Positions 9,644-18,610 of a DNA stretch of 64,000 nt are shown here, in pieces; positions within the stretch are counted from its first letter, which is position 1; every line of letters begins with the position of its first letter. Source of the stretch: Metallibacterium scheffleri (GTDB taxonomy: Bacteria; Pseudomonadota; Gammaproteobacteria; Xanthomonadales; Rhodanobacteraceae); assembly GCF_002077135.1 (NCBI RefSeq), contig NZ_LDOS01000002.1, positions 124,001 to 188,000 of the forward strand. The letters are read 5' to 3'. Below the pieces are notes generated by a model, which did not search any database, was not told where the DNA came from, and saw only the letters and a list, made by a program, of their open reading frames with translations. The translations under genes and the position numbers were made by a program.

Positions 9644-9988
9644 ATGAAACCGGTTGCATCCTTGCCCATTACCCTCAGTGCCGCCGCACGAGCGCGCTGC
9701 GCCGAGTTCCTCGCACGCCAGCCCGCGGCGCGTGCGGTGCGGTTTTCGGTCAAGCGCAGTGGCTGCTCGGGTTACAGTTATGTGGTTGACCTGGCGGATG
9801 AACTGGGTGCCGATGATCTGCTGGCCGAATATGAGGGCCTGCCGGTCGCGGTGGCCGAAGCCAGCCTGCCGATGTTGCAAGGCGTGCAGGTGGATTTCCG
9901 CCGCGAGGGCCTGAACGCGGCGTTCGTGTTCGAAAACCCCAACGCCACCGGCGCTTGTGGCTGCGGCGAGAGCTTCACCGTCGGCTAG
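9644..9988 (+). CDS. A-type iron-sulfur cluster carrier (IscA/ErpA family)
   Basis: A 114-residue HesB-like protein that carries and transfers Fe-S clusters to apo-proteins. The three cluster cysteines are present: Cys41 in RSGCSGYSY, and Cys105 and Cys107 in the C-terminal ACGCGESF. It stands alone, with no iscS, iscU, hscA or suf genes nearby, which is typical of ErpA or SufA-like orphans. The sequence alone does not separate IscA, ErpA and SufA. It is divergent from asnS, with a leaderless-type promoter. Confidence 0.88.
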   Translation: MKPVASLPITLSAAARARCAEFLARQPAARAVRFSVKRSGCSGYSYVVDLADELGADDLLAEYEGLPVAVAEASLPMLQGVQVDFRREGLNAAFVFENPNATGACGCGESFTVG

Positions 9989-10144
9989 CCGGCCCGGCGC
10001 ACGCCCGCAGCAGCTTGCCGCATAGGCTTGCTGCCGGCTAGACTTCCGCTCCTGTCTGCCCTGCGCAGGCAGTTCTTGCCTCACCGCCGGCCTGTCGCCG
10101 CGCCGGGAGGCTGCCCCTTTCGGGGCCATCCACGAGGACACATC

Positions 10145-10552
10145 ATGCGCCATTACGAAGTCGTGTTTCTGGTCCATCCGGACCAGAGCGAGCAGGTTCC
10201 AGCCATGCTCGAGCGTTACAAGAATCTGGTCGAGGCCGATGGCGGCAAGGTCCATCGCATCGAGGACTGGGGCCGTCGCCAGCTCGCCTACACCATCCAG
10301 GATCTGGCCAAGGCGCACTACGCGATGCTCAATATCGAGTGCGGCGCCAAGATCATCGCCGAGCTGGACACGGGCTTCCGCTTCAACGATGCCGTGCTGC
10401 GGCACCTGATCACGCGTCGCGACGACGCGGTGACCGAACCTTCGCCGATTCTGAAGGCCAAGGAAAAGGAAGAAACCAAGTCCCCGCGGCGTCGCGATGA
10501 GGATGGCGAGGGCAGCATGCCTGTCGCCGAGTCGCGCGAACAGGCCGCCTGA
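10145..10552 (+). CDS. rpsF: 30S ribosomal protein S6
   Basis: S6, 135 residues, a small-subunit protein that pairs with S18 on 16S rRNA. '[25 protein letters not shown]' and '[13 protein letters not shown]' are diagnostic. The C-terminal tail is acidic and charged, as in other gammaproteobacteria. A Shine-Dalgarno-like GAGGA (10132-10136) precedes ATG 10145. First gene of rpsF-rpsR-rplI. The 5' leader is GC-rich and could fold (short inverted repeat CCCC-tttc-GGGG at 10115-10126), but I could not confirm an S6:S18-binding motif. Confidence 0.98.
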   Translation: MRHYEVVFLVHPDQSEQVPAMLERYKNLVEADGGKVHRIEDWGRRQLAYTIQDLAKAHYAMLNIECGAKIIAELDTGFRFNDAVLRHLITRRDDAVTEPSPILKAKEKEETKSPRRRDEDGEGSMPVAESREQAA

Positions 10553-10563
10553 GGAGTATCGCC

Positions 10564-10794
10564 ATGTCCAAATTTTTTCGTCGTCGCAAGTTCTGCAAAT
10601 TCACCGCCGAGGGCGTGATCGAGATCGACTACAAGGATCTCAACACCCTGCGCCAGTACCTCACCGAAAACGCCAAGATCGTACCCAGCCGCGTATCCGG
10701 CACCAAGGCGCGCTATCAGCGCCAGCTGGCCACGGCGGTCAAGCGCGCGCGTTTCCTGGCGCTGTTGCCCTACACCGACGCGCATGACGTTTGA
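10564..10794 (+). CDS. rpsR: 30S ribosomal protein S18
   Basis: S18, 76 residues, with the classic '[22 protein letters not shown]' and '[30 protein letters not shown]'. It binds S6 at the platform of the 30S subunit. It lies 11 bp after rpsF with GAGGAG at 10550-10555 and is cotranscribed with rpsF and rplI. Cys8 is retained. Confidence 0.98.
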   Translation: MSKFFRRRKFCKFTAEGVIEIDYKDLNTLRQYLTENAKIVPSRVSGTKARYQRQLATAVKRARFLALLPYTDAHDV

Positions 10795-10862
10795 GCGTCG
10801 CCATTGCTGATTCGGACAGCCATCCGGCTGCGCCTCACGCGCTAACGAATTGAGAGAACCAC

Positions 10863-11309
10863 ATGGAACTGATCCTGCTTGAGAAAGTGAAGAACCTGGG
10901 CAGCCTGGGCGACAAGGTCCAGGTCAAGCCTGGTTACGGGCGCAATTATCTGGTGCCGCACGGCAAGGCCGCGCCGGCCACGGCGGCCAATCTCGCCGAC
11001 TTCGAGAAGCGTCGCGTCGAGCTGGAGGCCAGGCACAACGCGCTGCTGGCCACGGCCGAATCGCGCCGCGCCGCGCTGGAAGGACAAGAAGTCAGCCTCA
11101 GTGTCAATGCCAGCCCCGAGGGCAAGCTGTACGGTTCGGTCGGCCCGCGCGAAATCGCCGAGGCATTCAGTGCGCGCGGTCTGGTGGTGGAGAAGAGCGA
11201 GGTGATCCTGGCCGAAGGCCCGATCCGCGTGACGGGCGAGACCACCCTGACGCTGGCGCTGCATGCCGATGTCAGCGTCACGGTCAAGGTGATCGTGCTG
11301 GCGCTTTGA
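10863..11309 (+). CDS. rplI: 50S ribosomal protein L9
   Basis: L9, 148 residues: N-terminal domain '[36 protein letters not shown]', the long connecting helix (about 40-75) and a C-terminal rRNA-binding domain. Full length. Last gene of the ribosomal-protein operon, closed by a strong hairpin at 11331-11360. Confidence 0.98.
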   Translation: MELILLEKVKNLGSLGDKVQVKPGYGRNYLVPHGKAAPATAANLADFEKRRVELEARHNALLATAESRRAALEGQEVSLSVNASPEGKLYGSVGPREIAEAFSARGLVVEKSEVILAEGPIRVTGETTLTLALHADVSVTVKVIVLAL

Positions 11310-11330
11310 TGCCGCGCCATGCCGGTTGAT

Positions 11331-11363
11331 CACGATGGGCGCCTGCGGGCGCCCATCGTGTTT
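11331..11363 (+). terminator. rho-independent terminator after rplI
   Basis: A perfect 13-bp stem CACGATGGGCGCC with a TGCG tetraloop (11331-11360) is followed by TTT, 22 bp after the rplI stop codon. The U tract is short, but the stem is very stable and well placed. It separates the ribosomal operon from dnaB. Confidence 0.8.
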
Positions 11364-11551
11364 CATGCAGCGCGATTTTCCGGCGGCGTGTGATTGCGTC
11401 GCAGGCCCTGCGATGGCGCGCGCGCACATTCGCACACAGCTTATGCACAGGTTTGTGCTCTTCCGCCCCGCCCCGCCGCGGTCCATCATCCCCGCTTGAT
11501 CATCCCCGTCTGGCCGTGCGTTGCCCGGCCACCGCGCAAGCTGGAGTTGCC

Positions 11552-12943
11552 ATGCCGTCCCTGATGCCCGAACGCAAAGCCGCGCCGTCGATCGATAGTC
11601 TGCGCATTCCTCCGCATTCGATCGAGGCCGAGCAGGCCGTGCTGGGCGGCATCATGCTGCAGCCGGAGGCTTGGGACCGCATCGCCGATCTGGTCACCGC
11701 CGAGGATTTCTACCGGCGTGACCACCGCCTGATCTTCGCCGCGATCGGGCAACTGATCGAGCGCAATCAGCCTTGCGATGCGATCACCCTGGGCGAATGG
11801 TTCGAGTCGCAGCAGCAGGCCGGCGACGTCGGCGGCATGGGTTACCTGGCCGAGCTGGTCAACAACACGCCCAGCGCCGCCAACGTGCGCGCCTACGCCG
11901 AGATCGTGCGCGAGAAATCCCTGCTGCGCCGGCTGATCGATGCGGGCGTGCACATCGCCGAGGACGGCTACCGGCCCGAGGGGCGCGCCACGCGCGAGCT
12001 GGTGGATCTGGCCGAGCAGCGCGTGTTCGCCATCGCCGAGGGCGGCAAGCGCGCCGGGCAGGGCTACGTGGGCATGCACGAGACCGCGCGCGAAGTGCTG
12101 CGTCTGCTGCAGGAGCGCTACGAACATCGCGGCCAGCTCACCGGGCTGGCCACCGGCTTCACCGATCTGGATCACCTGACCTCGGGCCTGCAGCCCTCCG
12201 ATCTGGTCATCGTCGCGGCGCGTCCGGCCATGGGCAAGACCGCGTTCGCGCTGAACATCGCCGAGCACGCCGCGCTGCGCAGCAAGAAGACCGCGCTGGT
12301 GTTCTCCATGGAAATGTCGGCCACGCAGCTGGGGTTTCGCCTGGTGTCCTCGGTCGGGCGCATCGACCAGACGCAATTGCGCAACGGCGATATCCCCGAC
12401 GAGGACTGGCCGCGCGTGACCAATGCCATGAGCCTGCTCAGCGGCGCACGCATCTTCGTCGACGACACCCCGGCGCTCGCGCCGATGGAGTTGCGCGCGC
12501 GCGCGCGGCGCCTGCAGCGCGAGCACGGCCTCGGCCTGATCGTCATCGACTACCTGCAGCTGATGCAGGTGCCCGGCAACACCGAGAACCGCGCCACCGA
12601 AATCTCCGAAATCTCGCGCGGGCTCAAGGCGCTGGCCAAGGAACTCAACGTGCCGGTGATGGCGCTGTCGCAGCTCAACCGATCCTTGGAGCAGCGCACC
12701 GACAAGCGCCCGGTGATGGCCGACCTGCGCGAGTCCGGCGCCATCGAGCAGGACGCCGACGTGATCATGTTCATCTACCGCGACGAGTACTACCACAAGG
12801 ATTCGCCCGACAAGGGCCTGGCCGAGGTGATCATCGGCAAGCAGCGCAACGGCCCCACCGGTACGCTCAAATTGGCGTTTCTGGGTCGTTACACCAAGTT
12901 CGAAAACTACGACCCTGGCCAGTACGGCGGTAGCTTCGAGTGA
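11552..12943 (+). CDS. dnaB: replicative DNA helicase DnaB
   Basis: The hexameric 5'-3' helicase of the replication fork, 463 residues. The N-terminal domain begins 'RIPPHSIEAEQAVLGGIML', the linker is at about 160-190, and the RecA-like ATPase has Walker A PAMGKT (Lys229) and 'GLIVIDYLQLM' Walker B. ATG 11552 follows a CTGGAG Shine-Dalgarno and gives the usual gammaproteobacterial start; the longer in-frame reading upstream is rejected. No intein is present. It overlaps alr by 4 bp (GTGA). Confidence 0.97.
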   Translation: MPSLMPERKAAPSIDSLRIPPHSIEAEQAVLGGIMLQPEAWDRIADLVTAEDFYRRDHRLIFAAIGQLIERNQPCDAITLGEWFESQQQAGDVGGMGYLAELVNNTPSAANVRAYAEIVREKSLLRRLIDAGVHIAEDGYRPEGRATRELVDLAEQRVFAIAEGGKRAGQGYVGMHETAREVLRLLQERYEHRGQLTGLATGFTDLDHLTSGLQPSDLVIVAARPAMGKTAFALNIAEHAALRSKKTALVFSMEMSATQLGFRLVSSVGRIDQTQLRNGDIPDEDWPRVTNAMSLLSGARIFVDDTPALAPMELRARARRLQREHGLGLIVIDYLQLMQVPGNTENRATEISEISRGLKALAKELNVPVMALSQLNRSLEQRTDKRPVMADLRESGAIEQDADVIMFIYRDEYYHKDSPDKGLAEVIIGKQRNGPTGTLKLAFLGRYTKFENYDPGQYGGSFE

Positions 12944-14016
12944 GCCGGCTGGCCGTCGCAAGCATCGATCTCGCGGCGCTGACGGCCAACCTCGCGCGCT
13001 TGCGTGCGCTGGCGGCGCCGGCGCGGCTGATGGCGGTGGTCAAGGCCGATGGCTACGGCCATGGGCTCGAGCGCGTGGCGCGCGCCCTCGCCGGTGCCGA
13101 TGCTTTCGGCGTGGCGGCCATCGCCGATGGTCAGCGCCTGCGCGCGGCCGGGCATGCCGAGCGCATCGTGGTGTTGTCCGGCCCGGATGCGCCCGGTGAT
13201 CTGGCCGAGCTGCGCCGCCTCGATCTGGATGCGGTGATCCATCACCGCAGTCAACTGGAATGGCTGGAGGCCGAGGCCGGCGGCGCGCCGTTGCGCGTGT
13301 GGCTGAAAGTCGATTCGGGCATGCATCGCCTGGGTTTCGCGCCACAGTGCGTGGCCGAAGTGCACGCGCGCCTGGCACGCCTGCCGCAGGTGCATCCCGA
13401 GATTGTGCTGATGACGCACTTCGCCGCCTCGGACGAGTTCGGCAATGCGCTGACCGCGCAGCAGATCGAGGCCTTCGCGGCGGCCACGCGCGGTCTGCCG
13501 GGGCCGCGTTCGTTGTCCAACTCGGCGGCGCTGCTGGGCTGGCCGGCGGCACGCGGCGACTGGGTGCGTGCTGGCGGCCTGCTGTACGGGCTGTCGGTGG
13601 TGCGCGGCAAGACGGGTGCCGATCATGGCGTGGTGCCGGCCATGCGTCTGGCCACGCGCCTGATCGCAGTGAACCGCGTTGCCCAGGGTGAAGCCATCGG
13701 CTATGCCGGCACTTGGCGCTGCCCCGAGGCCATGCCGGTGGGCATTGCCGCGATCGGTTATGGCGATGGCTATCCGCGCAGCGCGCCCAGCGGCACGCCA
13801 GCGTTGCTGCGCGAGCGCGAGGTGGCGCTGATCGGACGCGTGTCGATGGACCTGCTGGCGCTGGATTTGCGCGCCGTGCCCGACGCCCGGGTCGGCGATG
13901 AAGTGGTGTTGTGGGGGCCGGATCTGCCGGTCGAGCACATCGCCGCCGCCGCCGGCACGATCAGCTACGAGCTGACCTGCGGGGTCACACGGCGCGTCCT
14001 TTTCGTCGAGCGCTGA
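12940..14016 (+). CDS. alr: alanine racemase
   Basis: A 358-residue PLP enzyme interconverting L- and D-alanine for peptidoglycan. PLP-binding Lys35 and the following Tyr39 lie in 'MAVVKADGYGHG'. The C-terminal domain has 'IGYGDGYPR' and the 'GRVSMDL' segment. The start is GTG 12940, overlapping the dnaB stop, so translation is coupled. dnaB-alr adjacency is common in gammaproteobacteria. Confidence 0.96.
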   Translation: MSRLAVASIDLAALTANLARLRALAAPARLMAVVKADGYGHGLERVARALAGADAFGVAAIADGQRLRAAGHAERIVVLSGPDAPGDLAELRRLDLDAVIHHRSQLEWLEAEAGGAPLRVWLKVDSGMHRLGFAPQCVAEVHARLARLPQVHPEIVLMTHFAASDEFGNALTAQQIEAFAAATRGLPGPRSLSNSAALLGWPAARGDWVRAGGLLYGLSVVRGKTGADHGVVPAMRLATRLIAVNRVAQGEAIGYAGTWRCPEAMPVGIAAIGYGDGYPRSAPSGTPALLREREVALIGRVSMDLLALDLRAVPDARVGDEVVLWGPDLPVEHIAAAAGTISYELTCGVTRRVLFVER

Positions 14017-14289
14017 CCGGCGGCCAGTGACCTGCGCTGCTGTTCCATGCAGTGCCGCATGGGGGGTGCCGTGCCCGTCACGGGTGCGTGGTCGGGGCCG
14101 GCCAAACTGAACCTGCGCTGCGCGCGGTGTGAACTTTGCTGCGATGCAGCGGGTCAGATTCCGCGTCGGCCGCCCCGGGATGAATTCGGGGCGGCGCTGT
14201 CGCGGTGCACGCAACCTCGCGCGCCGCATCCCGCCCGCTTGCAGTCCTGCCGCGCGCAGCCCTGCCGCAACGTCCAGTGAGGAATCCGC

Positions 14290-15045
14290 ATGCAAGCAAC
14301 CGATGTCGCCCAGCAGGCTTTCGCCATGCCGCTGGCGCACCCCGCCTATCCGCGCGGTCCGTACCGTTTCGTCAACCGCGAGTTCTTCGTCATCGCCTAT
14401 CGCACCGATCCGGCGCGCCTGCGCGCGCTGGTGCCGGAGCCGTTGCTGCCGCTGGACGATACGGTCAAGTTCGAGTTCATCTCGATGCCCGATTCGACCG
14501 GCTTCGGCCATTACCACGAGTCGGGCCAGGTCGTACCGGTGACCTACAAGGGCAAGCCCGGCACGTACCAGATCGCGATGTTTCTCGATGACGAGGCACC
14601 GCTGGCCGGAGGCCGCGAGATCTGGGGCTTCCCCAAGACCATGGGTAAGCCGACGCTGCGCGTAGAGAAGGACACGCTGCTCGGCACGCTCGATTACGGT
14701 CCGGTACGCATCGCCACCGGCAGCATGGGCTTCAAGCACAAGACGCTGGATGTGGACGCGGTACGCAAGAGCCTGAGCGTGCCCAATTATCTGCTCAAGA
14801 TCATCCCGCACGTGGATTGCACGCCGCGTATCTGCGAGCTGGTCGAGTATGACCTCCAGGACCTGGTGGTGAAGGGCGCGTGGAGCGGCCCGGCCGCACT
14901 GGAACTGCACCAGCATGCGCTGGCGCCGGTGACCGATCTGCCGGTGCTCGAAGTGGTCTCGGCGGTGCACGTGCTGACCGACCTGACCCTGGGCCTCGGC
15001 CGCGTGGCGCACGACTATCTGGCCGCGCCCGCCGCGAAAAAATGA
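14290..15045 (+). CDS. adc: acetoacetate decarboxylase
   Basis: A 251-residue Adc-family enzyme converting acetoacetate to acetone and CO2 by a Schiff-base lysine. The active-site stretch '[15 protein letters not shown]' carries the catalytic lysine in the expected place. '[16 protein letters not shown]' and '[17 protein letters not shown]' are further family marks. A GAGG-type Shine-Dalgarno (14278-14282) precedes ATG 14290. It is first in a likely operon with bdhA and a patatin gene, which together would process ketone bodies or polyhydroxybutyrate products. Confidence 0.9.
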   Translation: MQATDVAQQAFAMPLAHPAYPRGPYRFVNREFFVIAYRTDPARLRALVPEPLLPLDDTVKFEFISMPDSTGFGHYHESGQVVPVTYKGKPGTYQIAMFLDDEAPLAGGREIWGFPKTMGKPTLRVEKDTLLGTLDYGPVRIATGSMGFKHKTLDVDAVRKSLSVPNYLLKIIPHVDCTPRICELVEYDLQDLVVKGAWSGPAALELHQHALAPVTDLPVLEVVSAVHVLTDLTLGLGRVAHDYLAAPAAKK

Positions 15046-15090
15046 GCGTGTCGCACGCTTGATCCCATTCCGCCAACAAGGAGTTTTCGC

Positions 15091-15882
15091 ATGAACATGC
15101 AGCTCAGCCTCAAGGGCAAGACCGCCATCGTCACCGGCGCCGCCAGCGGCATCGGCCAGGAAATCGCCGAAACCTACGCGCGCGCGGGCGCCAAGGTCGC
15201 CATTGCCGATCTGAACCTGGATGCCGCCAAGGCCACCGCCGACGCCATCAACAAGGCCGGCGGCACGGCCATGGGCGTGGCCATGAACGTCGCCGACGAG
15301 GGCCAGGTGAATGCCGGCTGCGCCGAGGTGGCCAAGGCTTTCGGGACGGTGGACATCCTGGTGTCCAACGCCGGCATCCAGATCGTCAATCCGATCGAGA
15401 AATACAGCTTCGCCGACTGGAAAAAGCTGCTCGCCATCCACCTCGACGGGGCCTTCCTCACCACCAAGGCGGTGCTGCCCGGCATGTACGCCAAGAAGGC
15501 CGGCGTGGTCATCTACATGGGCTCGGTACATTCGCACGAGGCCAGCAAGCTGAAGAGCGCCTACGTCACCGCCAAGCACGGTCTGCTGGGTCTGGCGCGC
15601 GTGCTGGCCAAGGAAGGCGGCGACAAGGGTGTGCGCGCCAATGTCATCTGCCCGGGATTCGTGCGCACGCCGCTGGTGGAAAAGCAGATTCCCGAGCAGG
15701 CCAGGGAGCTGGGCATCAGCCAGGATGAGGTGATCAAGAACGTGATGCTCAAGGACACCGTCGACGGCGAGTTCACCACCACCGCCGACATCGCCAACCT
15801 GGCCTTGTTCCTGGCGGCTTTCCCGAGCAACGCGCTCACCGGCCAGTCGATCATCGCCAGCCACGGCTGGTGCATGAACTGA
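15091..15882 (+). CDS. bdhA: D-3-hydroxybutyrate dehydrogenase (SDR family)
   Basis: A 263-residue short-chain dehydrogenase oxidising 3-hydroxybutyrate to acetoacetate with NAD. The cofactor motif is TGAASGIG (13-20), followed by 'NAGIQIV', and the catalytic Tyr-x3-Lys is in 'YVTAKHG'. The ending '[14 protein letters not shown]' fits the BdhA type. AAGGAG (15079-15084) is 6 nt before ATG 15091. The product is the substrate of the upstream acetoacetate decarboxylase, so the two genes form a short degradative route. Confidence 0.9.
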   Translation: MNMQLSLKGKTAIVTGAASGIGQEIAETYARAGAKVAIADLNLDAAKATADAINKAGGTAMGVAMNVADEGQVNAGCAEVAKAFGTVDILVSNAGIQIVNPIEKYSFADWKKLLAIHLDGAFLTTKAVLPGMYAKKAGVVIYMGSVHSHEASKLKSAYVTAKHGLLGLARVLAKEGGDKGVRANVICPGFVRTPLVEKQIPEQARELGISQDEVIKNVMLKDTVDGEFTTTADIANLALFLAAFPSNALTGQSIIASHGWCMN

Positions 15883-15912
15883 ACTTCGCGACCATCGCAC
15901 AGGAGCAAACCC

Positions 15913-17148
15913 GTGGCGCGCCGCACACCCCTACGCAAATCAGCAGGCAAGGAACAGGCCCCGGCCCAGGTCGGCGCAGCCCGCGCCGCGCCGCGGGTCA
16001 CGGCGACCGCGGCCAAGGACGCGCTGCACCAGCACGTCGCCGAATACGCGGAAATCGCGCTGGTGCTGCAAGGTGGCGGCGCGCTGGGTGCCTATCAGGG
16101 CGGCATCTACGAGGCGCTGGACGCGGCCGCTGTGCGCATCGATCGCGTCGCCGGTATTTCCATCGGCTCGATCAATGCCGCGCTGATCGCCGGCAATCCG
16201 CCCGCGCAGCGCGTCAAGGCGTTGCGCGAATTCTGGCATCGCGTCACGCGGCAGCCGCTGTTGCCGCCCTCGCCGTGGGAGTGGTTCGAGGATGCGCTGG
16301 AATGGCCCGCGCCGCTGCGCGAGTGGCAAGGCCACATCGAAGGCCTGCGCGCGATCATGGAAGGCCAGCGCGGATTTTTTCATCCGCGCCAGGATCTGCT
16401 GCAGAGCCCGCACTTCACCAGCTTCTACGACACCGCGCCGCTGCGCGCCACGCTCGAGAGCCTGGTGGATTTCAAGCTGCTCAATAATGGCCCGGTGCGC
16501 ATCAGCGTGGCCGCGGTCAACGTGCAAAGCGGCAATTTCGAGATCTTCGACAGCGCCGAGCAAACTCTGGGGCCGGAGCACATCATGGCCTCGGGCGCGC
16601 TGCCGCCAGGATTTCCGCCGGTGCAGGTGGGGGACCAGTTCTACTGGGATGGCGGGCTGGTTTCCAACACGCCGCTGATGCAGGTGCTGGGCGGGCATCC
16701 CAAGCGGCACACGCTGGTGTTTCAGGTGGATCTGTGGAACGCCCAGGGTGCGTTGCCCAGGGACCTGGCGCAGGTGCTGTCGCGGCAGAAGGACATCCAG
16801 TTCTCCAGCCGCACGCGCGCGGCCACCGATCTGCTGCAGCGCGCCCACGAGCAGCGCCACATCCTGCGCGAGCTGCTGACGCGCATCCCGCCCGGCAAGC
16901 GCGATGCGCTGTGCGACCAGGTGGCCGAGATGGCGCGCGACGAGCGCTACAACGTCGTGCACATGATCTACCGCGACAAGCCGATGGATGGCCAGGAAAA
17001 GGATTACCAGTTCGGCCGTCGCGCCATGTTGCGCCACTGGGCCGCGGGCCGCGCGGATACGCGCGCCACGCTGGCCCATGTTGACTGGTTCGCCTTGCCC
17101 GATGCGGAGCACCCGTTCCGCACGCACGATCTGCATCGCGGCGGCTGA
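15913..17148 (+). CDS. patatin-like phospholipase (DUF3734 type)
   Basis: A 411-residue patatin-family acyl hydrolase. The oxyanion motif GGGALGAYQGG (54-64), nucleophile Ser83 in GISIG, and Asp246 in the DGG motif (YWDGGLVSNTPL) make up a complete catalytic dyad. The C-terminal extension (about 300-400) matches DUF3734. The start is GTG 15913 with AGGAG at 15901-15905. No signal peptide, so cytoplasmic or peripheral. Third gene of the adc-bdhA-patatin cluster, a grouping seen in other gammaproteobacteria. A role in lipid or PHB-granule turnover is inference. Confidence 0.9.
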   Translation: MARRTPLRKSAGKEQAPAQVGAARAAPRVTATAAKDALHQHVAEYAEIALVLQGGGALGAYQGGIYEALDAAAVRIDRVAGISIGSINAALIAGNPPAQRVKALREFWHRVTRQPLLPPSPWEWFEDALEWPAPLREWQGHIEGLRAIMEGQRGFFHPRQDLLQSPHFTSFYDTAPLRATLESLVDFKLLNNGPVRISVAAVNVQSGNFEIFDSAEQTLGPEHIMASGALPPGFPPVQVGDQFYWDGGLVSNTPLMQVLGGHPKRHTLVFQVDLWNAQGALPRDLAQVLSRQKDIQFSSRTRAATDLLQRAHEQRHILRELLTRIPPGKRDALCDQVAEMARDERYNVVHMIYRDKPMDGQEKDYQFGRRAMLRHWAAGRADTRATLAHVDWFALPDAEHPFRTHDLHRGG

Positions 17149-17265
17149 GCGCCAGCCGCGGCGGACGCACGGAACGCCGCGTGGCAGGGACGCGGCCATG
17201 GTCCGGCGTGAGCCGGTTCGATCCTCCCGCTCGATTTTCCCAGCGCCGTCACGAGCCTCGCCAGC

Positions 17266-18471
17266 ATGAAATGCATCCGGAGTCCTGCCGCGCGTCATCC
17301 CCGTTGGCGCATCGCCGCGCTGGTGCTGGTCGCCGCCCTGGGCAGTGCCATCGCCGCGGCCCGCCCGGATCTGCCGCCGCTGCCCACGATTCCCGCCTTG
17401 CCGTTACCGCCGCGCATGCTGGCGCCGCAGATCGGCGCGCGGGCGGCGGTGCTGCTGGATGTGAACAGCGGGCAGACGCTGCTGGCGCAGAATGCCGACG
17501 CGGCGGTGAATCCATCGGGTCTGGTCAAGCTGATGACCGCGTTCGTGCTCGGCCAGGCCGAGCAGCAGGGCTTGCTGCACGCCGGCAGCACGGTGCGCGT
17601 GCCGGTATCGGCGTGGCGCGTCGCCGGATCGCGCATGTTCATCCAGCCGGGTCTGCCGGTAACCGTGGCGCAGCTCGAGGACGGCCTGCTGATCGACGGC
17701 GGCAACGATGCCGCCATCGCCATCGCCAAGGACGTGGCCGGCACCACCGGCGGCTTCGTCGATCTGATGAACCACGACGCCGCGGCACTGGATTTGCGGC
17801 GCACGCACTTCGTCAATCCCGACGGCTTGCCGCAAGCCGGGCAGGTGAGCACGGCCATGGACCTCGCGCGTCTGTCCAGCGCGCTGGTGCGGGATTATCC
17901 GGCCGTGCTCGGCGTCGCGGGTCGCGCCACGTACACCTATGACCACATCCGGCAGTTCAACTACAACCCGCTGGCCGGACAGCGCGATGTCGACGGCCTG
18001 GGCGTGGGCCTGACCAATCACAATCTCTGGGATCTCGACATCTGCGCGCACAGGTCCGGGCGCACGCTGATCGCCGTGGTCATCGGCGCGCCATCGCGCG
18101 CGGCTGCCGGCAGTGACGCCAGCGCTCTGCTCACCTATGGCTGGAACGGCTGGCGGCAGGAAAACATCGGCAAACCCGGGCAGGCCGTGGCGCTGCTGAA
18201 GAACCTCGACTGGAGCCCCGACGTGCTGTCCGTGGTCACGCCTTACACAGTGAACGTGGTCGTGCCTGCGCAGCGCGGCGCGCACGCGCTGACCCGTTTC
18301 GTGGCCTTGCCCGGCATCCAGGCGCCGATCAAGGCCGGGCAGACCGTCGGCAGCCTGGACATCCTGTGGCACAAGCAGGTGTTGCGCAGCGTACCCGTGG
18401 TCGCAGCCAGTGCCGTGCAGCCCGCCGACTGGTTCGTGCGCATGCTGCACAGGGCCGAGGCGGATATCTGA
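17266..18471 (+). CDS. PBP5/DacA-like protein lacking all three catalytic motifs
   Basis: A 401-residue exported protein (signal peptide about 1-32) colinear with D-alanyl-D-alanine carboxypeptidases. The fold is evident from 'LLDVNSGQTLLAQNADAAVNPS', 'MDLARLSSALVRDYP' and 'YNPLAGQRDVDGL', plus a C-terminal PBP5_C domain (about 300-385) and an amphipathic tail. But SxxK reads Gly85-Leu-Val-Lys88, SxN reads Gly145-Gly-Asn147, and KTG reads Gly246-Val-Gly248. The nucleophile serine, the second serine and the KTG lysine are therefore all absent. It is probably a non-enzymatic peptidoglycan-binding or regulatory paralogue. The reading frame is intact, so it is not an obvious pseudogene. Confidence 0.85.
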   Translation: MKCIRSPAARHPRWRIAALVLVAALGSAIAAARPDLPPLPTIPALPLPPRMLAPQIGARAAVLLDVNSGQTLLAQNADAAVNPSGLVKLMTAFVLGQAEQQGLLHAGSTVRVPVSAWRVAGSRMFIQPGLPVTVAQLEDGLLIDGGNDAAIAIAKDVAGTTGGFVDLMNHDAAALDLRRTHFVNPDGLPQAGQVSTAMDLARLSSALVRDYPAVLGVAGRATYTYDHIRQFNYNPLAGQRDVDGLGVGLTNHNLWDLDICAHRSGRTLIAVVIGAPSRAAAGSDASALLTYGWNGWRQENIGKPGQAVALLKNLDWSPDVLSVVTPYTVNVVVPAQRGAHALTRFVALPGIQAPIKAGQTVGSLDILWHKQVLRSVPVVAASAVQPADWFVRMLHRAEADI

Positions 18472-18610
18472 CGCGCCGGGCCCACCCGGGCTGGCGGCGC
18501 GTGCCGGTGCGATTTGTATGCGTACTGCAATGCGCGGGGAATCTCGGGTTCGCGCCGGCAATGGCATAGTGCGCGCAGGTCGGCATGACCCGCTGCCCAC
18601 AGGATTGATC

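Noticed and set aside
10021-10144. S6:S18-binding leader motif before rpsF
   Set aside because: The leader can fold, but I could not identify the conserved bulge and CCG elements with confidence.
12907-15900. A 997-codon open frame on the minus strand across dnaB, alr, adc and bdhA
   Set aside because: It lies antisense to four well-recognised genes, has an Arg/Gln/His/Ala-biased composition typical of GC-rich shadow frames, and has no recognisable domain.
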